Assembly (NCBI GenBank): GCA_041398605.1
Contig: JAWKUK010000036.1
Span: forward strand, 1 to 36,136
Source of the DNA: JAWKUK01 sp041398605
GTDB lineage: Bacteria; Planctomycetota; UBA1135; GCA-002686595
Reading direction: 5' to 3'
Length of the DNA: 36,136 nt
Under the pieces are notes generated by a model. It saw nothing but the letters and a program-made list of their open reading frames with translations, made no database searches and was not told the DNA's origin. Shown here one piece after another: positions 1 to 7,593 of this stretch. A program made the translations under genes and the position numbers. Positions within the stretch are counted from its first letter, which is position 1. Each line of letters opens with the position of its first letter.

Positions 1-1
1 G

Positions 2-280
2 GTCGACGCCCTGCGCGGGAGCGCGGGGCGTTCCGCTCGTTCGGTCGACGTCGCGCTGCGTGACTTCGCTCACCCGCGCACGCTCTCGAAAGAGCGCCTC
101 CGGCACTTGTCGAAGACGCTCTCGGCGCGCCGCGGCGGGGGGGGGGGCGGGGGGGGGGGGGGCGGCGGGGGGGGCCGGGCGGGGGGGGCTAGGTCGGCCC
201 TTGGGCCGGTGGCGCGAGAGACGCGCCGTGAGCCCTGTAACCGGACGCCCTCCCCTGCGATCATGTGGGTCGAATGTTGA
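2..280 (+). CDS. Possible 3' end of an unidentified upstream gene (partial)
   Basis: An open frame enters from the left edge and stays open to a TGA at 278-280, which overlaps the first codons of recN. The first 44 or so codons look coding: mixed residues, several leucines and a basic end (motif LSKERLRHLSKTL). The frame then runs into the G tracts at 137-188, which translate as polyglycine, and the residues after the tract look non-coding. A one-base gain in the tract would bring a TAG at 190-192 into frame, so the true C-terminus cannot be fixed. I do not recognise the family. Confidence 0.25.
   Translation, partial: VDALRGSAGRSARSVDVALRDFAHPRTLSKERLRHLSKTLSARRGGGGGGGGGGGGGGRAGGARSALGPVARETRREPCNRTPSPAIMWVEC
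137..188. repeat. Cluster of long G homopolymer tracts
   Basis: Four G runs are separated by one to six bases: 11 G (137-147), 14 G (149-162), 8 G (167-174) and 8 G (181-188). The cluster ends 85 bp before the recN start codon. Such runs can form a G-quadruplex and are prone to slippage. They are also a common site of sequencing or assembly error, so the exact length should be treated with caution. Confidence 0.9.
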
Positions 281-2031
281 TCGAACTGGCTATCCGCGAC
301 CTGGCGCTGATCGAGCGAGCCGACCTGGAGTTCGGGCCGGGGCTGAACGTCGTCTCCGGCGAGACGGGGGCAGGCAAGAGCCTCCTCGTCGACGCCCTCG
401 GGCTCCTGCTCGGCAGCCGCGCGCGCGCCGCGCTCGTACGGCGGGGCGCGGAGCGCGCACGGGTCGAGGGGCGCTTCGTGCTGCCGCTGGACGGCTACGG
501 GGAGGTCGTGGCGCGTTGGCTGCGCGAGCACCTGCCCGAGGCCCTCGATGAGCGTGAGGACGAGCACGAGCTCGAGCTCGTCTTGGCTCGAACGGTCGGC
601 GCGGACGGCAAGAGCCGCGCGCACGTCAACCACCGGCCCGCGACGCAGGGGCTGCTGCGCGACCTCGCGGCGTTGCTGGTGGAGGTCCACGGCCAGCACG
701 ACAACCAGGCGCTGTTCGAGCCTGCGGAGCAGCTGCGCCTCCTGGACACGTTCGCGGGCCTCGAGCCGAAGCTCGGGGAGTACGTCGAGCGACGCCGGCG
801 CTGGCTGGAACGAGCGGAGCGCCTCGTCTCGCTCGACACGGGCGAGACGGAGCGCTTACAGCGCTTGGACCTCCTGCGCTTCCAGGTCGGCGAGCTCTCA
901 GAGGCACGGCCGGTGCCAGGTGAGGACGATGGTCTGCGCTCCGAGCGCGCGATCCTGCGTCACGCAGCGGAGCTGGGCCATGAGCTGGGCGCGGTCGTCG
1001 GCGACCTGTCCGAGGGCGACACGCCTGCGCTCGACGCAGTCAGGCGAGCCGAGCGTGTCCTGGAGCGGTGGGCGGAGCGCATCGGCGACCTCGCCGAGCC
1101 TGCGGCGGCGCTGCGGGAGGCCTCGGCGCTGCTCGAGGACGCTGCGCGTGCATTGACTGGCTTCCTCGACGGGCTCGAGCACGACCCCGTGCGCTTGGAG
1201 GAGGTTGAAGCGCGGCTGACGCTCCTGGAGCGACTGGCCCGTAAGCACGGCGTGGACGTCGGCGCCCTCGCCGCGCGTCGTGAGGCGCTCGAGGCCGAGG
1301 TCCAGGGGCTCTCCGCCGACACCGAAGGCCGCGAGCAGCTCGAGGCGGAGGTCGCGCGGCTCGAGCGGGCTGCGGCCGAGGCCGCCCAGAAGCTCGGGGA
1401 AGCGCGCGCCAAGGCCTTGAAGAAGCTCGCGAAGGCGGTCGAGTCGGGCCTCGCGGACCTCGGCCTCGAGCGCGCCAAGTTCAGCTCGAAGCTCGTGTCA
1501 CACGGCGCGCTCGCCCCGGCGCCGAACGCGCCCCTCGGCGCGGTGGCGGAGCTCGAGCGGCGCCGGCGCGTGCTCGGGCCGACGGGGGCCGAGGATGTCG
1601 AGTTCTTGCTCGCTGCGAACCCAGGCGAGGAGGCGGGCCCCTTGCGGCATGTCGCCTCAGGCGGCGAGGCGGCGCGCATCCTGTTGGCGCTGCGTGGGGC
1701 GCTGGCGGTCAAGCGCTCGACGCCGACGCTGGTGTTCGACGAGGTCGACGCGGGCGTCGGCGGTCGGCTCGGGCCGAAGGTCGCGAGCCACCTCGAGGCG
1801 CTCGGTGAGCACCATCAAGTGCTGTGTGTGACCCACTTGCCCGCGATCGCGGCGCGCGCGGCGCGGCACTTGTGTGTCGCCAAGGAGGTGAGCGAGGGCC
1901 GCACGCGGACCTCGGTGCGTTTGCTGGCGGGTGAGGCCCGTGTCGCCGAGATCGCGGACATGATCGCGGGCGGCGCAGACGCAGCCACGGCCCGCGCGGA
2001 GGCGGTGCGCCTCCTCGCTCCGCGCACCTGA
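274..2031 (+). CDS. recN: DNA repair protein RecN (SMC-like ATPase)
   Basis: RecN is a cytoplasmic SMC-like ATPase that acts early in recombinational repair of double-strand breaks. The N-terminus matches the family (MLIELAIRDLALIERADLEF). A Walker A motif GETGAGKS lies at residues 29-36, and a long Glu/Arg/Ala-rich coiled-coil fills the middle. The ABC signature is degenerate (ASGGEAARILLALRGAL) and is followed by Walker B TLVFDEVDAGVGG and the switch region VTHLPAIAA. At 585 residues the length is normal for the family. ATG 274 was chosen over the in-frame GTG at 265 because it matches the usual RecN N-terminus. No clear Shine-Dalgarno site is visible. The gene is convergent with the next one, and a hairpin lies between the two stop codons. 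Confidence 0.95.
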   Translation: MLIELAIRDLALIERADLEFGPGLNVVSGETGAGKSLLVDALGLLLGSRARAALVRRGAERARVEGRFVLPLDGYGEVVARWLREHLPEALDEREDEHELELVLARTVGADGKSRAHVNHRPATQGLLRDLAALLVEVHGQHDNQALFEPAEQLRLLDTFAGLEPKLGEYVERRRRWLERAERLVSLDTGETERLQRLDLLRFQVGELSEARPVPGEDDGLRSERAILRHAAELGHELGAVVGDLSEGDTPALDAVRRAERVLERWAERIGDLAEPAAALREASALLEDAARALTGFLDGLEHDPVRLEEVEARLTLLERLARKHGVDVGALAARREALEAEVQGLSADTEGREQLEAEVARLERAAAEAAQKLGEARAKALKKLAKAVESGLADLGLERAKFSSKLVSHGALAPAPNAPLGAVAELERRRRVLGPTGAEDVEFLLAANPGEEAGPLRHVASGGEAARILLALRGALAVKRSTPTLVFDEVDAGVGGRLGPKVASHLEALGEHHQVLCVTHLPAIAARAARHLCVAKEVSEGRTRTSVRLLAGEARVAEIADMIAGGADAATARAEAVRLLAPRT

Positions 2032-2044
2032 TTGGCCGCGCTCT

Positions 2045-2075
2045 GGGTGCGCTGCGAGGGTCCCGCAGCGCACCC
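2045..2075. terminator. Bidirectional hairpin between convergent genes
   Basis: A perfect 12-bp stem (GGGTGCGCTGCG with its complement) closes a 7-nt loop. It lies between the recN stop at 2031 and the stop of the minus-strand gene at 2085. There is no T tract, which is common for hairpins in high-GC genomes. Its position between two convergent stops supports a shared terminator. Confidence 0.7.
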
Positions 2076-2084
2076 GGCCCGCGG

Positions 2085-3527
2085 TCATTGGAACGTGACC
2101 TCTAGGCCGTTTGTGAAGTTCGACGTGGCCGAGCCGCTCGCGAAGTCACGGAACCAGCACTGAAAGTTCCAGGTGTCCCCAGCCATGACCGCGACCGAAC
2201 CCGTTGGCTGGGGGATCGTCGTCAGGTCGATCGCGAGGCTGACCGAGCCCGCCGCGCCCGAGTTTTGGATCTGGCCCGGGCCGACGTAGCGGCCGATCGA
2301 GCCCGTGAGGCAGAGGTTGCCCGCGCTGCCGCCCGGGTTCGCCACGAAGCCCTGTGTGCGGCCCGCCAGGAAGAACGCAAAGGCGTTCGTAGGCATGTCG
2401 CTGGCGCCCAACGTGAAGAGGTTCGCCGACGCGACCGGGCTTCCGTCCGCGCGGACCTTCGCGATGGCGCCCGTTGAGTTGGTGTTGGCCGCGCAGTAGT
2501 TCGTGCCGAGGCCGGTGTCGAACTCGAAGATGTGCACGTTGCGGTTCGCGAAGTCGAGCAGCGCGAGCGTGTTGCTCGGCGCGTGCCACGAGAAGTCGTA
2601 GTAGCCGATGCCCGTGGCGGGCGAGAACGAGCCCCAGTCGACGTTCACTGGAGTGCCATCCGGGCGCACGACGAAGACCTGCTGGAAGAAGTCCTGCATC
2701 GGACCTGAGCCATCGCGCCGGTTGTAGATGACGTAGTCCAGGCCAGGCGTGTCCATGTACGCCACGTTGTGCCCGCTGACGAAGTCGGAGTTCATCGCCG
2801 GCGTGTACAGCGGGATCGCCGTACCGACGCCGTTGTCGCCCGTTCGCGTCCACCGCAGCAGGTGGTTGCCCGCGCGCAAGTAGATGTCCCCGGTGTTGTC
2901 ATCGAAGTCCATGTCGCGCCAGAACGTGCCGACCGACGTGACGAGGATGATCATCCCGTTGGCGAGCGTGTAGATGTCGTTCCCGTTCGCGGCGTCGTAG
3001 AGCGCTCGCCGCCCCGAGCCGAACGCGGTGTAGCCCACGCCGGACCCGAGCGCCGGGTTCCCTGACGGGAAGCCAGGGTCGAAGCCGATGCCGCAGCTGC
3101 CGCGGCCCGCGCGCGACCACACGAGCGAGTTGTTCGCCGTGTCCCATGCGGTGTAACCCAACGGGTCCGAGCCGCCGTTGTCGTACGCGGCGGCGAGGCG
3201 ACCGTTCGCGACGTCGAGGCCCGTATAGCCGCGCAAGTTCGGCGTGCTGATCCGCCCGAAGCTCGTCCCGAGCGTCGGCGTCGTGAGCGCGTTGGAGACT
3301 TCGACGATGCCGACATCGTTGCCAGGCGCGCCCCCGTTGTAGCCGGCGACCCAGAGGTTCGTGCCGTCCCAGGCCACGGCCGAGGCGTTGGAGCCGATGT
3401 ACTCGAGGTTCGCCGAGTTGGACGTGCTGTTGAGGTTGATGGTGGTCAGCTCGACGAGGCGGATCTGGGCGCTCGAGAGCCCACAGAGAGCCGCGCCGGC
3501 GAAGAGGAGGAATGAGGAGCTTTGCAT
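2085..3527 (-). CDS. Secreted beta-propeller-like protein with Phe-Gln-terminated C-terminal module
   Basis: This 480-residue protein starts with a clear signal peptide (MQSSSFLLFAGAALCGLSSA, then Q). Residues 20 to about 340 carry spaced motifs such as VAWDGTNLWVAGYNGG, GLDVANGRLAAAYDNGG and FDDNTGDIYLRAGN, typical of a propeller of the YVTN/NHL type. Residues 344-480 form a module starting with YC and N-S-T-G, with a central NPGGSAGNLCL and VGPGQIQNSG and the end SNFTNGLEVTFQ. The same module ends the products at 3951, 29152 and 30823. An in-frame upstream extension to 3767 was rejected because it runs through the tRNA gene and lacks a signal peptide. The protein is probably exported; its substrate or partner is unknown. 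Confidence 0.88.
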   Translation of the reverse strand: MQSSSFLLFAGAALCGLSSAQIRLVELTTINLNSTSNSANLEYIGSNASAVAWDGTNLWVAGYNGGAPGNDVGIVEVSNALTTPTLGTSFGRISTPNLRGYTGLDVANGRLAAAYDNGGSDPLGYTAWDTANNSLVWSRAGRGSCGIGFDPGFPSGNPALGSGVGYTAFGSGRRALYDAANGNDIYTLANGMIILVTSVGTFWRDMDFDDNTGDIYLRAGNHLLRWTRTGDNGVGTAIPLYTPAMNSDFVSGHNVAYMDTPGLDYVIYNRRDGSGPMQDFFQQVFVVRPDGTPVNVDWGSFSPATGIGYYDFSWHAPSNTLALLDFANRNVHIFEFDTGLGTNYCAANTNSTGAIAKVRADGSPVASANLFTLGASDMPTNAFAFFLAGRTQGFVANPGGSAGNLCLTGSIGRYVGPGQIQNSGAAGSVSLAIDLTTIPQPTGSVAVMAGDTWNFQCWFRDFASGSATSNFTNGLEVTFQ

Positions 3528-3683
3528 GGATCGTTCGTTTTGATTCGCGAAAGGGAGGCACCTGGGCGCTCGGGCACCCAGCCGCAAGCGGGCATTCTCG
3601 CATCCAGAGCGCATTGCTGGGGCCCGCCACGGCCGGCGGAGCCCCCCCAGTTTGCCGCACCTGAATTGTCCTGCGTAGGGCGC

Positions 3684-3689
3684 TACACT
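3684..3689 (+). promoter_or_regulatory. Possible -10 element for tRNA-Leu
   Basis: TACACT ends 11 bp before the first base of the tRNA, a suitable spacing for a sigma-70-type -10 box. I see no convincing -35 at 16-18 bp. The call rests on the hexamer and its position only. Confidence 0.25.
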
Positions 3690-3700
3690 CACGCCTCGTC

Positions 3701-3785
3701 GCGGGAATGGCGGAATCGGTAGACGCGCGGGATTTAGGTTCCCGTGGGGCAACTCGTGGGGGTTCAAGTCCCCCTTCCCGCACCA
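3701..3785 (+). tRNA. tRNA-Leu (anticodon UAG)
   Basis: The gene folds as a class II tRNA. The acceptor stem GCGGGAA (3701-3707) pairs with TTCCCGC (3775-3781), discriminator A is at 3782 and CCA is encoded at 3783-3785. The D arm contains GGTAGAC, the anticodon loop reads TTTAGGT with anticodon TAG, a long variable arm follows, and the T arm has GGTTCAAGTCCC. The sequence closely resembles bacterial leucine tRNAs reading CUA/CUN codons. Confidence 0.97.
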
Positions 3786-3796
3786 GCGCCCCGCCC

Positions 3797-3880
3797 CCTG
3801 CGCCCTGAATCCTGCGCCCTGAATCCTGCGCCCTGAATCCTGCGCCCTGAATCCTGCGCCCTGAATCCTGCGCCCTGAGC
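3797..3880. repeat. 14-bp tandem repeat, six copies, downstream of tRNA-Leu
   Basis: The unit CCTGCGCCCTGAAT occurs five times perfectly (3797-3866). A sixth copy (3867-3880) differs only in its last two bases, and a degenerate copy follows. The period is not a multiple of three and the array is intergenic, so it is not a protein repeat. It starts 11 bp after the tRNA CCA end. There are no spacers, so it is not a CRISPR array. Confidence 0.95.
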
Positions 3881-3896
3881 CCTGGGCCCAGCGCCC

Positions 3897-3915
3897 GCGA
3901 GGGGGGGCCCCTCGC
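3897..3915. terminator. Short hairpin between tRNA-Leu and the cytochrome gene
   Basis: An 8-bp stem GCGAGGGG/CCCCTCGC closes a GGG loop. It lies after the tandem repeat and 36 bp downstream of the minus-strand stop at 3951, so it could terminate either side. There is no T tract. Confidence 0.4.
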
Positions 3916-3950
3916 AGGCGCGCGCGCTCACGAGGCGCCCGCGATGACCG

Positions 3951-6900
3951 TCACTGGAATGAGAGCTCCAGCGCATCGCTGAAGTTGGACGTCACCGTCG
4001 GGTTCACGTCTCGGTACCAACACTGGAACCGCCACGTTTGCCCCGCCACGACCGCGACCGTGCCGACCGGCGTCGGTGTGTGCGCGAGGTCGAGGTCCAA
4101 GTGCATCCTGCCCGCTGCGTCTGCGGTCATGACGAGCCCTGCGCCGTTGTAGCGGCCGACCGTGCCCCCGAGGCACAGCGTCCCTTGGCTGCCGCCCGCG
4201 TTCGGCACGACGTTGGCCGCGGTCGCGTTCAAGAGGTAACCGACCGAGCCCGCTGGCACCTGCGACAAGTTGATCCGGATGTCGTTCGCCGCGGCGGATG
4301 GGTCGCCCGCCGCAGAGATCTGCGCCGCTTGGCCGGTCGAGTTGGCGACCGCCGGTCCGCAGTAGGTCGCCCCGATGTTGGGCACGCTCTGCGCGTTCGC
4401 CGGGTCGCTGCCCGCGGCGACCTCGTCCGCGTCGAACGCTCCGTCGAGGTCGCGGTCGAGCCCGAGGCGGGTCTCACTCCCAGCGGGCACCACGGTGAAG
4501 GTGAGCTCCCCGCCCGGGCTAGCGAGCAGGAACAGGTCGTTCGCGCCCAGGACCTCGCCCGCGCGGTCCATCTGGAAGTCGTTGCTCGAGGGCAGCTGAG
4601 CGCCGCCCCGCATCACGCCGCCGATGCGGCCTTTGACGACCAGCCCGACGCGCCCGAGGCTCGCCTGGCCGAGCATCTGCGTCAAGAGCGCCGTCTGCGC
4701 GGGCGACGCGGACCCGATGTCCGCGAGCGTCGTCTGCGTGCCAACCGCGGCGTGCGCGTCGTTCGACGCCGTGCCCGGCGGAATGAAGATGTTCGTCGCG
4801 CTGCCGGCCGGCAGGTCCGAGCCCGAGAACGACAGGACGAACGCGACCATGTTCGCGAGGTCTTGGTCGGACGTGAACTGGAAGACCGGCGACGACAGGA
4901 AGTGCGCGATGCCCGGGATGCTGCCGTCGTGCAGCACGCCGAAGCCAGCGCGGCTCTGGGTCGTCGTGATGCTGAAGCCGGCCTTTTCGAGCTCGTTGCG
5001 GATCTGCGCGATCTTGATCGATTTCTGCGTCGAGCCGTCCTGCGAGACGAGCCCGTGGTGGTGTTCGCCGTTGGGGCCCGGCGCGATCGGCACGTACTGC
5101 AGCCCGCTGAGCCGCATGTCCGCGCCCATGCCCGTCGGCAAGGTGTGGCACGTCACACAGCGCAGCGTCCCGCCGTCGAGGTTGGCGTTCCGGTAGCGGT
5201 TCAACCCGGTGTTTGCGTTGCCCGCCGGGAGCGGCGTGCCGGCGACGGAGAAGCGCCCGGCGCTGTTGAAGCCGGGCAACGGCAAGTTCGACGGCAGCGT
5301 GTTGTCGAAGTTGCGGTTCGGGTTCGGCTGGAAGTGCAGCGTCGCGAGGAAGTCCTCGAACTCTTGCATCTCCTGGGTCGAGAGCATCGCAGGCGCGCCT
5401 TGCAGGTCGACAAACGCGCCGTTGAACTCCTCGATCCCGTCGCGGTCGCCGCGCCAGTGCAGGGGCTCCTTGCCGATGATGTCTTGCAACGTCTGGGTCG
5501 TCATCGGGCCCTTCATCGGGTGGAAGTTGTCGAACCCGGTGTTGAGGCCTGGCACGTTCATCCCGCGGTTCTGGCCCGCCGAGCTCTTCATCGCGCCAGC
5601 CGGGTTCCCGAGGTCCCACGCCAGCCGGTCCATGCGCGCGTCGACGTGGCACGAGGCGCATGAAATGTGACCCGTGCCAGAGTTGACGTGTGTGTCGTAC
5701 AGGTGTTTGCGACCGACCTTGATCGCGCTGGGGCTCGCGTCGTGGAAAGCGACGCGCGCAGTCTCCGTGGCGGTCGCGAGCGAGACGACCGACAGCGAGC
5801 TCTCGAACTTGTTCAGCACGAAGAGGCGGCCCGTGGCTTCGTCGAGCGCGAGGCCCGTCGGCCCTTCACCGACCTCGATCGGGGCGCCGACGCGCGTCCC
5901 TGCAGGGGACATGACGACGACGTTGTTCGAGCCCATGCCGGAGACGTAAGCGCGTGTACCCACGCCGTTCCATGCAATCGCGCGCGGATCACCGACCGAG
6001 AGCTCGCGCGTCGGCGCCGGTACAGTGCCTGTCGAATAGTCGAGGTGTGGGTTCAGGTCCTGCAGCGTCGCGGCGCCGCTCGTCGCGTTGGCGAGCGCCA
6101 TGCGGACACGCAAGAACACGCCCGTCAAGTTGGGCTCGAAGCGCACCTCGTTCGTCGCGTCCGTTCCGACAACCGTCACTTCGCCGGTGATCGGATGCAC
6201 GGCGAGCGCCATGCAGATGTTCATCAAGCCCTCGACGTAGCTGACCCCCAGCGTCGCGGTGTCGATCACCGCGACGTCGTTATCGATGACGGTCCACCCC
6301 GCGGGGCGGTTCGAGCGCGCCGAGTTGGCGCCGCTGACGAGGTCCGTCCAGTCGCCGCCGTTGTCGTCCATCCAGCGCCCCTGCGCGTCCAGCTTGACGA
6401 TCAAGCCGACGCGCGGCGGCGTCGGCAAGCCCGGGGCGATCGCGGGTACGAAGCCCGCGCCTGCGTTCGGCGGCGGGTTCACGCCGCCGTACGGACCGAG
6501 CGGGTCGGACACCACGTTGTTCAGCGAGAGCACCCCGCCCTCGAGCCCGCCGCAGAGGATCGTCGAGCCATTGCCCGATTCGAACACTGCGACGAAGACC
6601 CGGCTGCCGTCCGCGCTGACGGCCATCGCGCGCGGCTCTTCGCCCTCGATGGCGATGACCCCCGGCGCCGCCGCGAGGTTCGCGAGGTCGTACACCAACA
6701 CCTCGTCGGTCTGCGCGCACGACACGAACGCGCGCCGCGGCGTCCCGGCGAAGACGACGTCGCACGGCTCGTCGTGCGTGTCGAGGGTGCGCACGACCGC
6801 GCCGAGCCCAAGGTCCACAATGCTGATCGAATCGGACAGGTGGTTGACCACCCAGACCTCGTTCGCGCTCTGGAAGCGCACGCTGACGGGGTCGAGCCCG

Positions 6901-7196
6901 ACGGGCACCGACGTCAGCAACACAGTCGTCGCGCCGCTGGCATCGAAGACCTCCAGCATCGCGTCCGGCGTGTTGACCGCGCAGAGCCGCGCCCCGTCCG
7001 CGCTGAGCGCGAGCGGCGAGACGTGCGGAGTCTCGAAGTTTACGAACGCTTGTTGGGCGCCCGCGAGCGGCGCGCCGAGCGTGAGCGCGGCCGTGACCCC
7101 GGCGGTCGCCCCTGCGAGCGCGAATCGGGCGACGAGCGCCCGCGCGCCTGCGGTCGTGGGGGAAGCAGCCGATGTAAGAGGAGCGTGGCGTTGCAT
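3951..7196 (-). CDS. Secreted propeller / di-heme cytochrome c fusion with Phe-Gln-terminated module
   Basis: This 1081-residue protein has an N-terminal signal region ending near GAPLAGAQQA. Residues 50-500 resemble YVTN propeller repeats (LALSADGARLCAVN, AMAVSADGSRVFVAV, LALDEATGRLFVLN). Two heme-attachment sites follow: C513-A-S-C-H517 and C680-V-T-C-H684. The region between them contains WRGDRDGIEEFNGAF, a pattern I associate with di-heme cytochrome c peroxidase/MauG-like proteins of this architecture. A Ca-binding-like DRDLDGAFDADE stretch precedes the YC...FQ module at residues 945-1081. Known relatives are periplasmic or surface redox proteins. A peroxidase role is inference, since hemes and fold are not proof of activity. 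No clear Shine-Dalgarno site precedes ATG 7196. Confidence 0.9.
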   Translation of the reverse strand: MQRHAPLTSAASPTTAGARALVARFALAGATAGVTAALTLGAPLAGAQQAFVNFETPHVSPLALSADGARLCAVNTPDAMLEVFDASGATTVLLTSVPVGLDPVSVRFQSANEVWVVNHLSDSISIVDLGLGAVVRTLDTHDEPCDVVFAGTPRRAFVSCAQTDEVLVYDLANLAAAPGVIAIEGEEPRAMAVSADGSRVFVAVFESGNGSTILCGGLEGGVLSLNNVVSDPLGPYGGVNPPPNAGAGFVPAIAPGLPTPPRVGLIVKLDAQGRWMDDNGGDWTDLVSGANSARSNRPAGWTVIDNDVAVIDTATLGVSYVEGLMNICMALAVHPITGEVTVVGTDATNEVRFEPNLTGVFLRVRMALANATSGAATLQDLNPHLDYSTGTVPAPTRELSVGDPRAIAWNGVGTRAYVSGMGSNNVVVMSPAGTRVGAPIEVGEGPTGLALDEATGRLFVLNKFESSLSVVSLATATETARVAFHDASPSAIKVGRKHLYDTHVNSGTGHISCASCHVDARMDRLAWDLGNPAGAMKSSAGQNRGMNVPGLNTGFDNFHPMKGPMTTQTLQDIIGKEPLHWRGDRDGIEEFNGAFVDLQGAPAMLSTQEMQEFEDFLATLHFQPNPNRNFDNTLPSNLPLPGFNSAGRFSVAGTPLPAGNANTGLNRYRNANLDGGTLRCVTCHTLPTGMGADMRLSGLQYVPIAPGPNGEHHHGLVSQDGSTQKSIKIAQIRNELEKAGFSITTTQSRAGFGVLHDGSIPGIAHFLSSPVFQFTSDQDLANMVAFVLSFSGSDLPAGSATNIFIPPGTASNDAHAAVGTQTTLADIGSASPAQTALLTQMLGQASLGRVGLVVKGRIGGVMRGGAQLPSSNDFQMDRAGEVLGANDLFLLASPGGELTFTVVPAGSETRLGLDRDLDGAFDADEVAAGSDPANAQSVPNIGATYCGPAVANSTGQAAQISAAGDPSAAANDIRINLSQVPAGSVGYLLNATAANVVPNAGGSQGTLCLGGTVGRYNGAGLVMTADAAGRMHLDLDLAHTPTPVGTVAVVAGQTWRFQCWYRDVNPTVTSNFSDALELSFQ

Positions 7197-7593
7197 GGAG
7201 TGTGCGATCAGAGAGCCGTCTGGGGGCAGGGACGAAGTCCGTTGGATGGGGCGCAGGCGGGAGCGAGCCGTGGCAGCTGCGCCTCAGTGCGCGCCGCCCA
7301 GCGATCCCGCCGTGACCTTCGAGCGAGCGTCCTCGATCTTCTAGGCAAGGTAGCAGAGATCTGGGGAATCGCGGTCCGCGGACGAGGGCGCGCCGCCGCT
7401 CGCGCGGGCTGGCGCGGCGCGCGGGCTGGCGCGGCGGTCACGCCCTCGGCTCGCTGCTCCCGCCAAGCTCGCCACCCGCGGGACCGCCCTTGCGCTCCCC
7501 CTCTGGGGCGCTGCACCGGAGCGCGCGAGACGGTCCAAGCCTGGGGCCGGCCAGCGGGGCAGCTGCGCGCGCGACGCCGCGCGCGCATGGCCG
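7197..7593. other. Gene-poor stretch with a 17-bp direct repeat
   Basis: No convincing gene lies between the start of the cytochrome gene and the stop of the amidohydrolase gene. The unit GCGCGGGCTGGCGCGGC occurs twice head to tail at 7402-7418 and 7419-7435. The right part of this stretch (low to high coordinate) should carry the promoter of the gene starting at 7196, but I cannot pick one out. Confidence 0.5.

Noticed and set aside
3528..3767. 80-residue N-terminal extension of the protein at 2085-3527
   Set aside because: It overlaps tRNA-Leu and precedes a clear signal peptide.
3797..3880. Possible CRISPR array
   Set aside because: The 14-bp units are directly adjacent with no spacers, and no cas gene is present.
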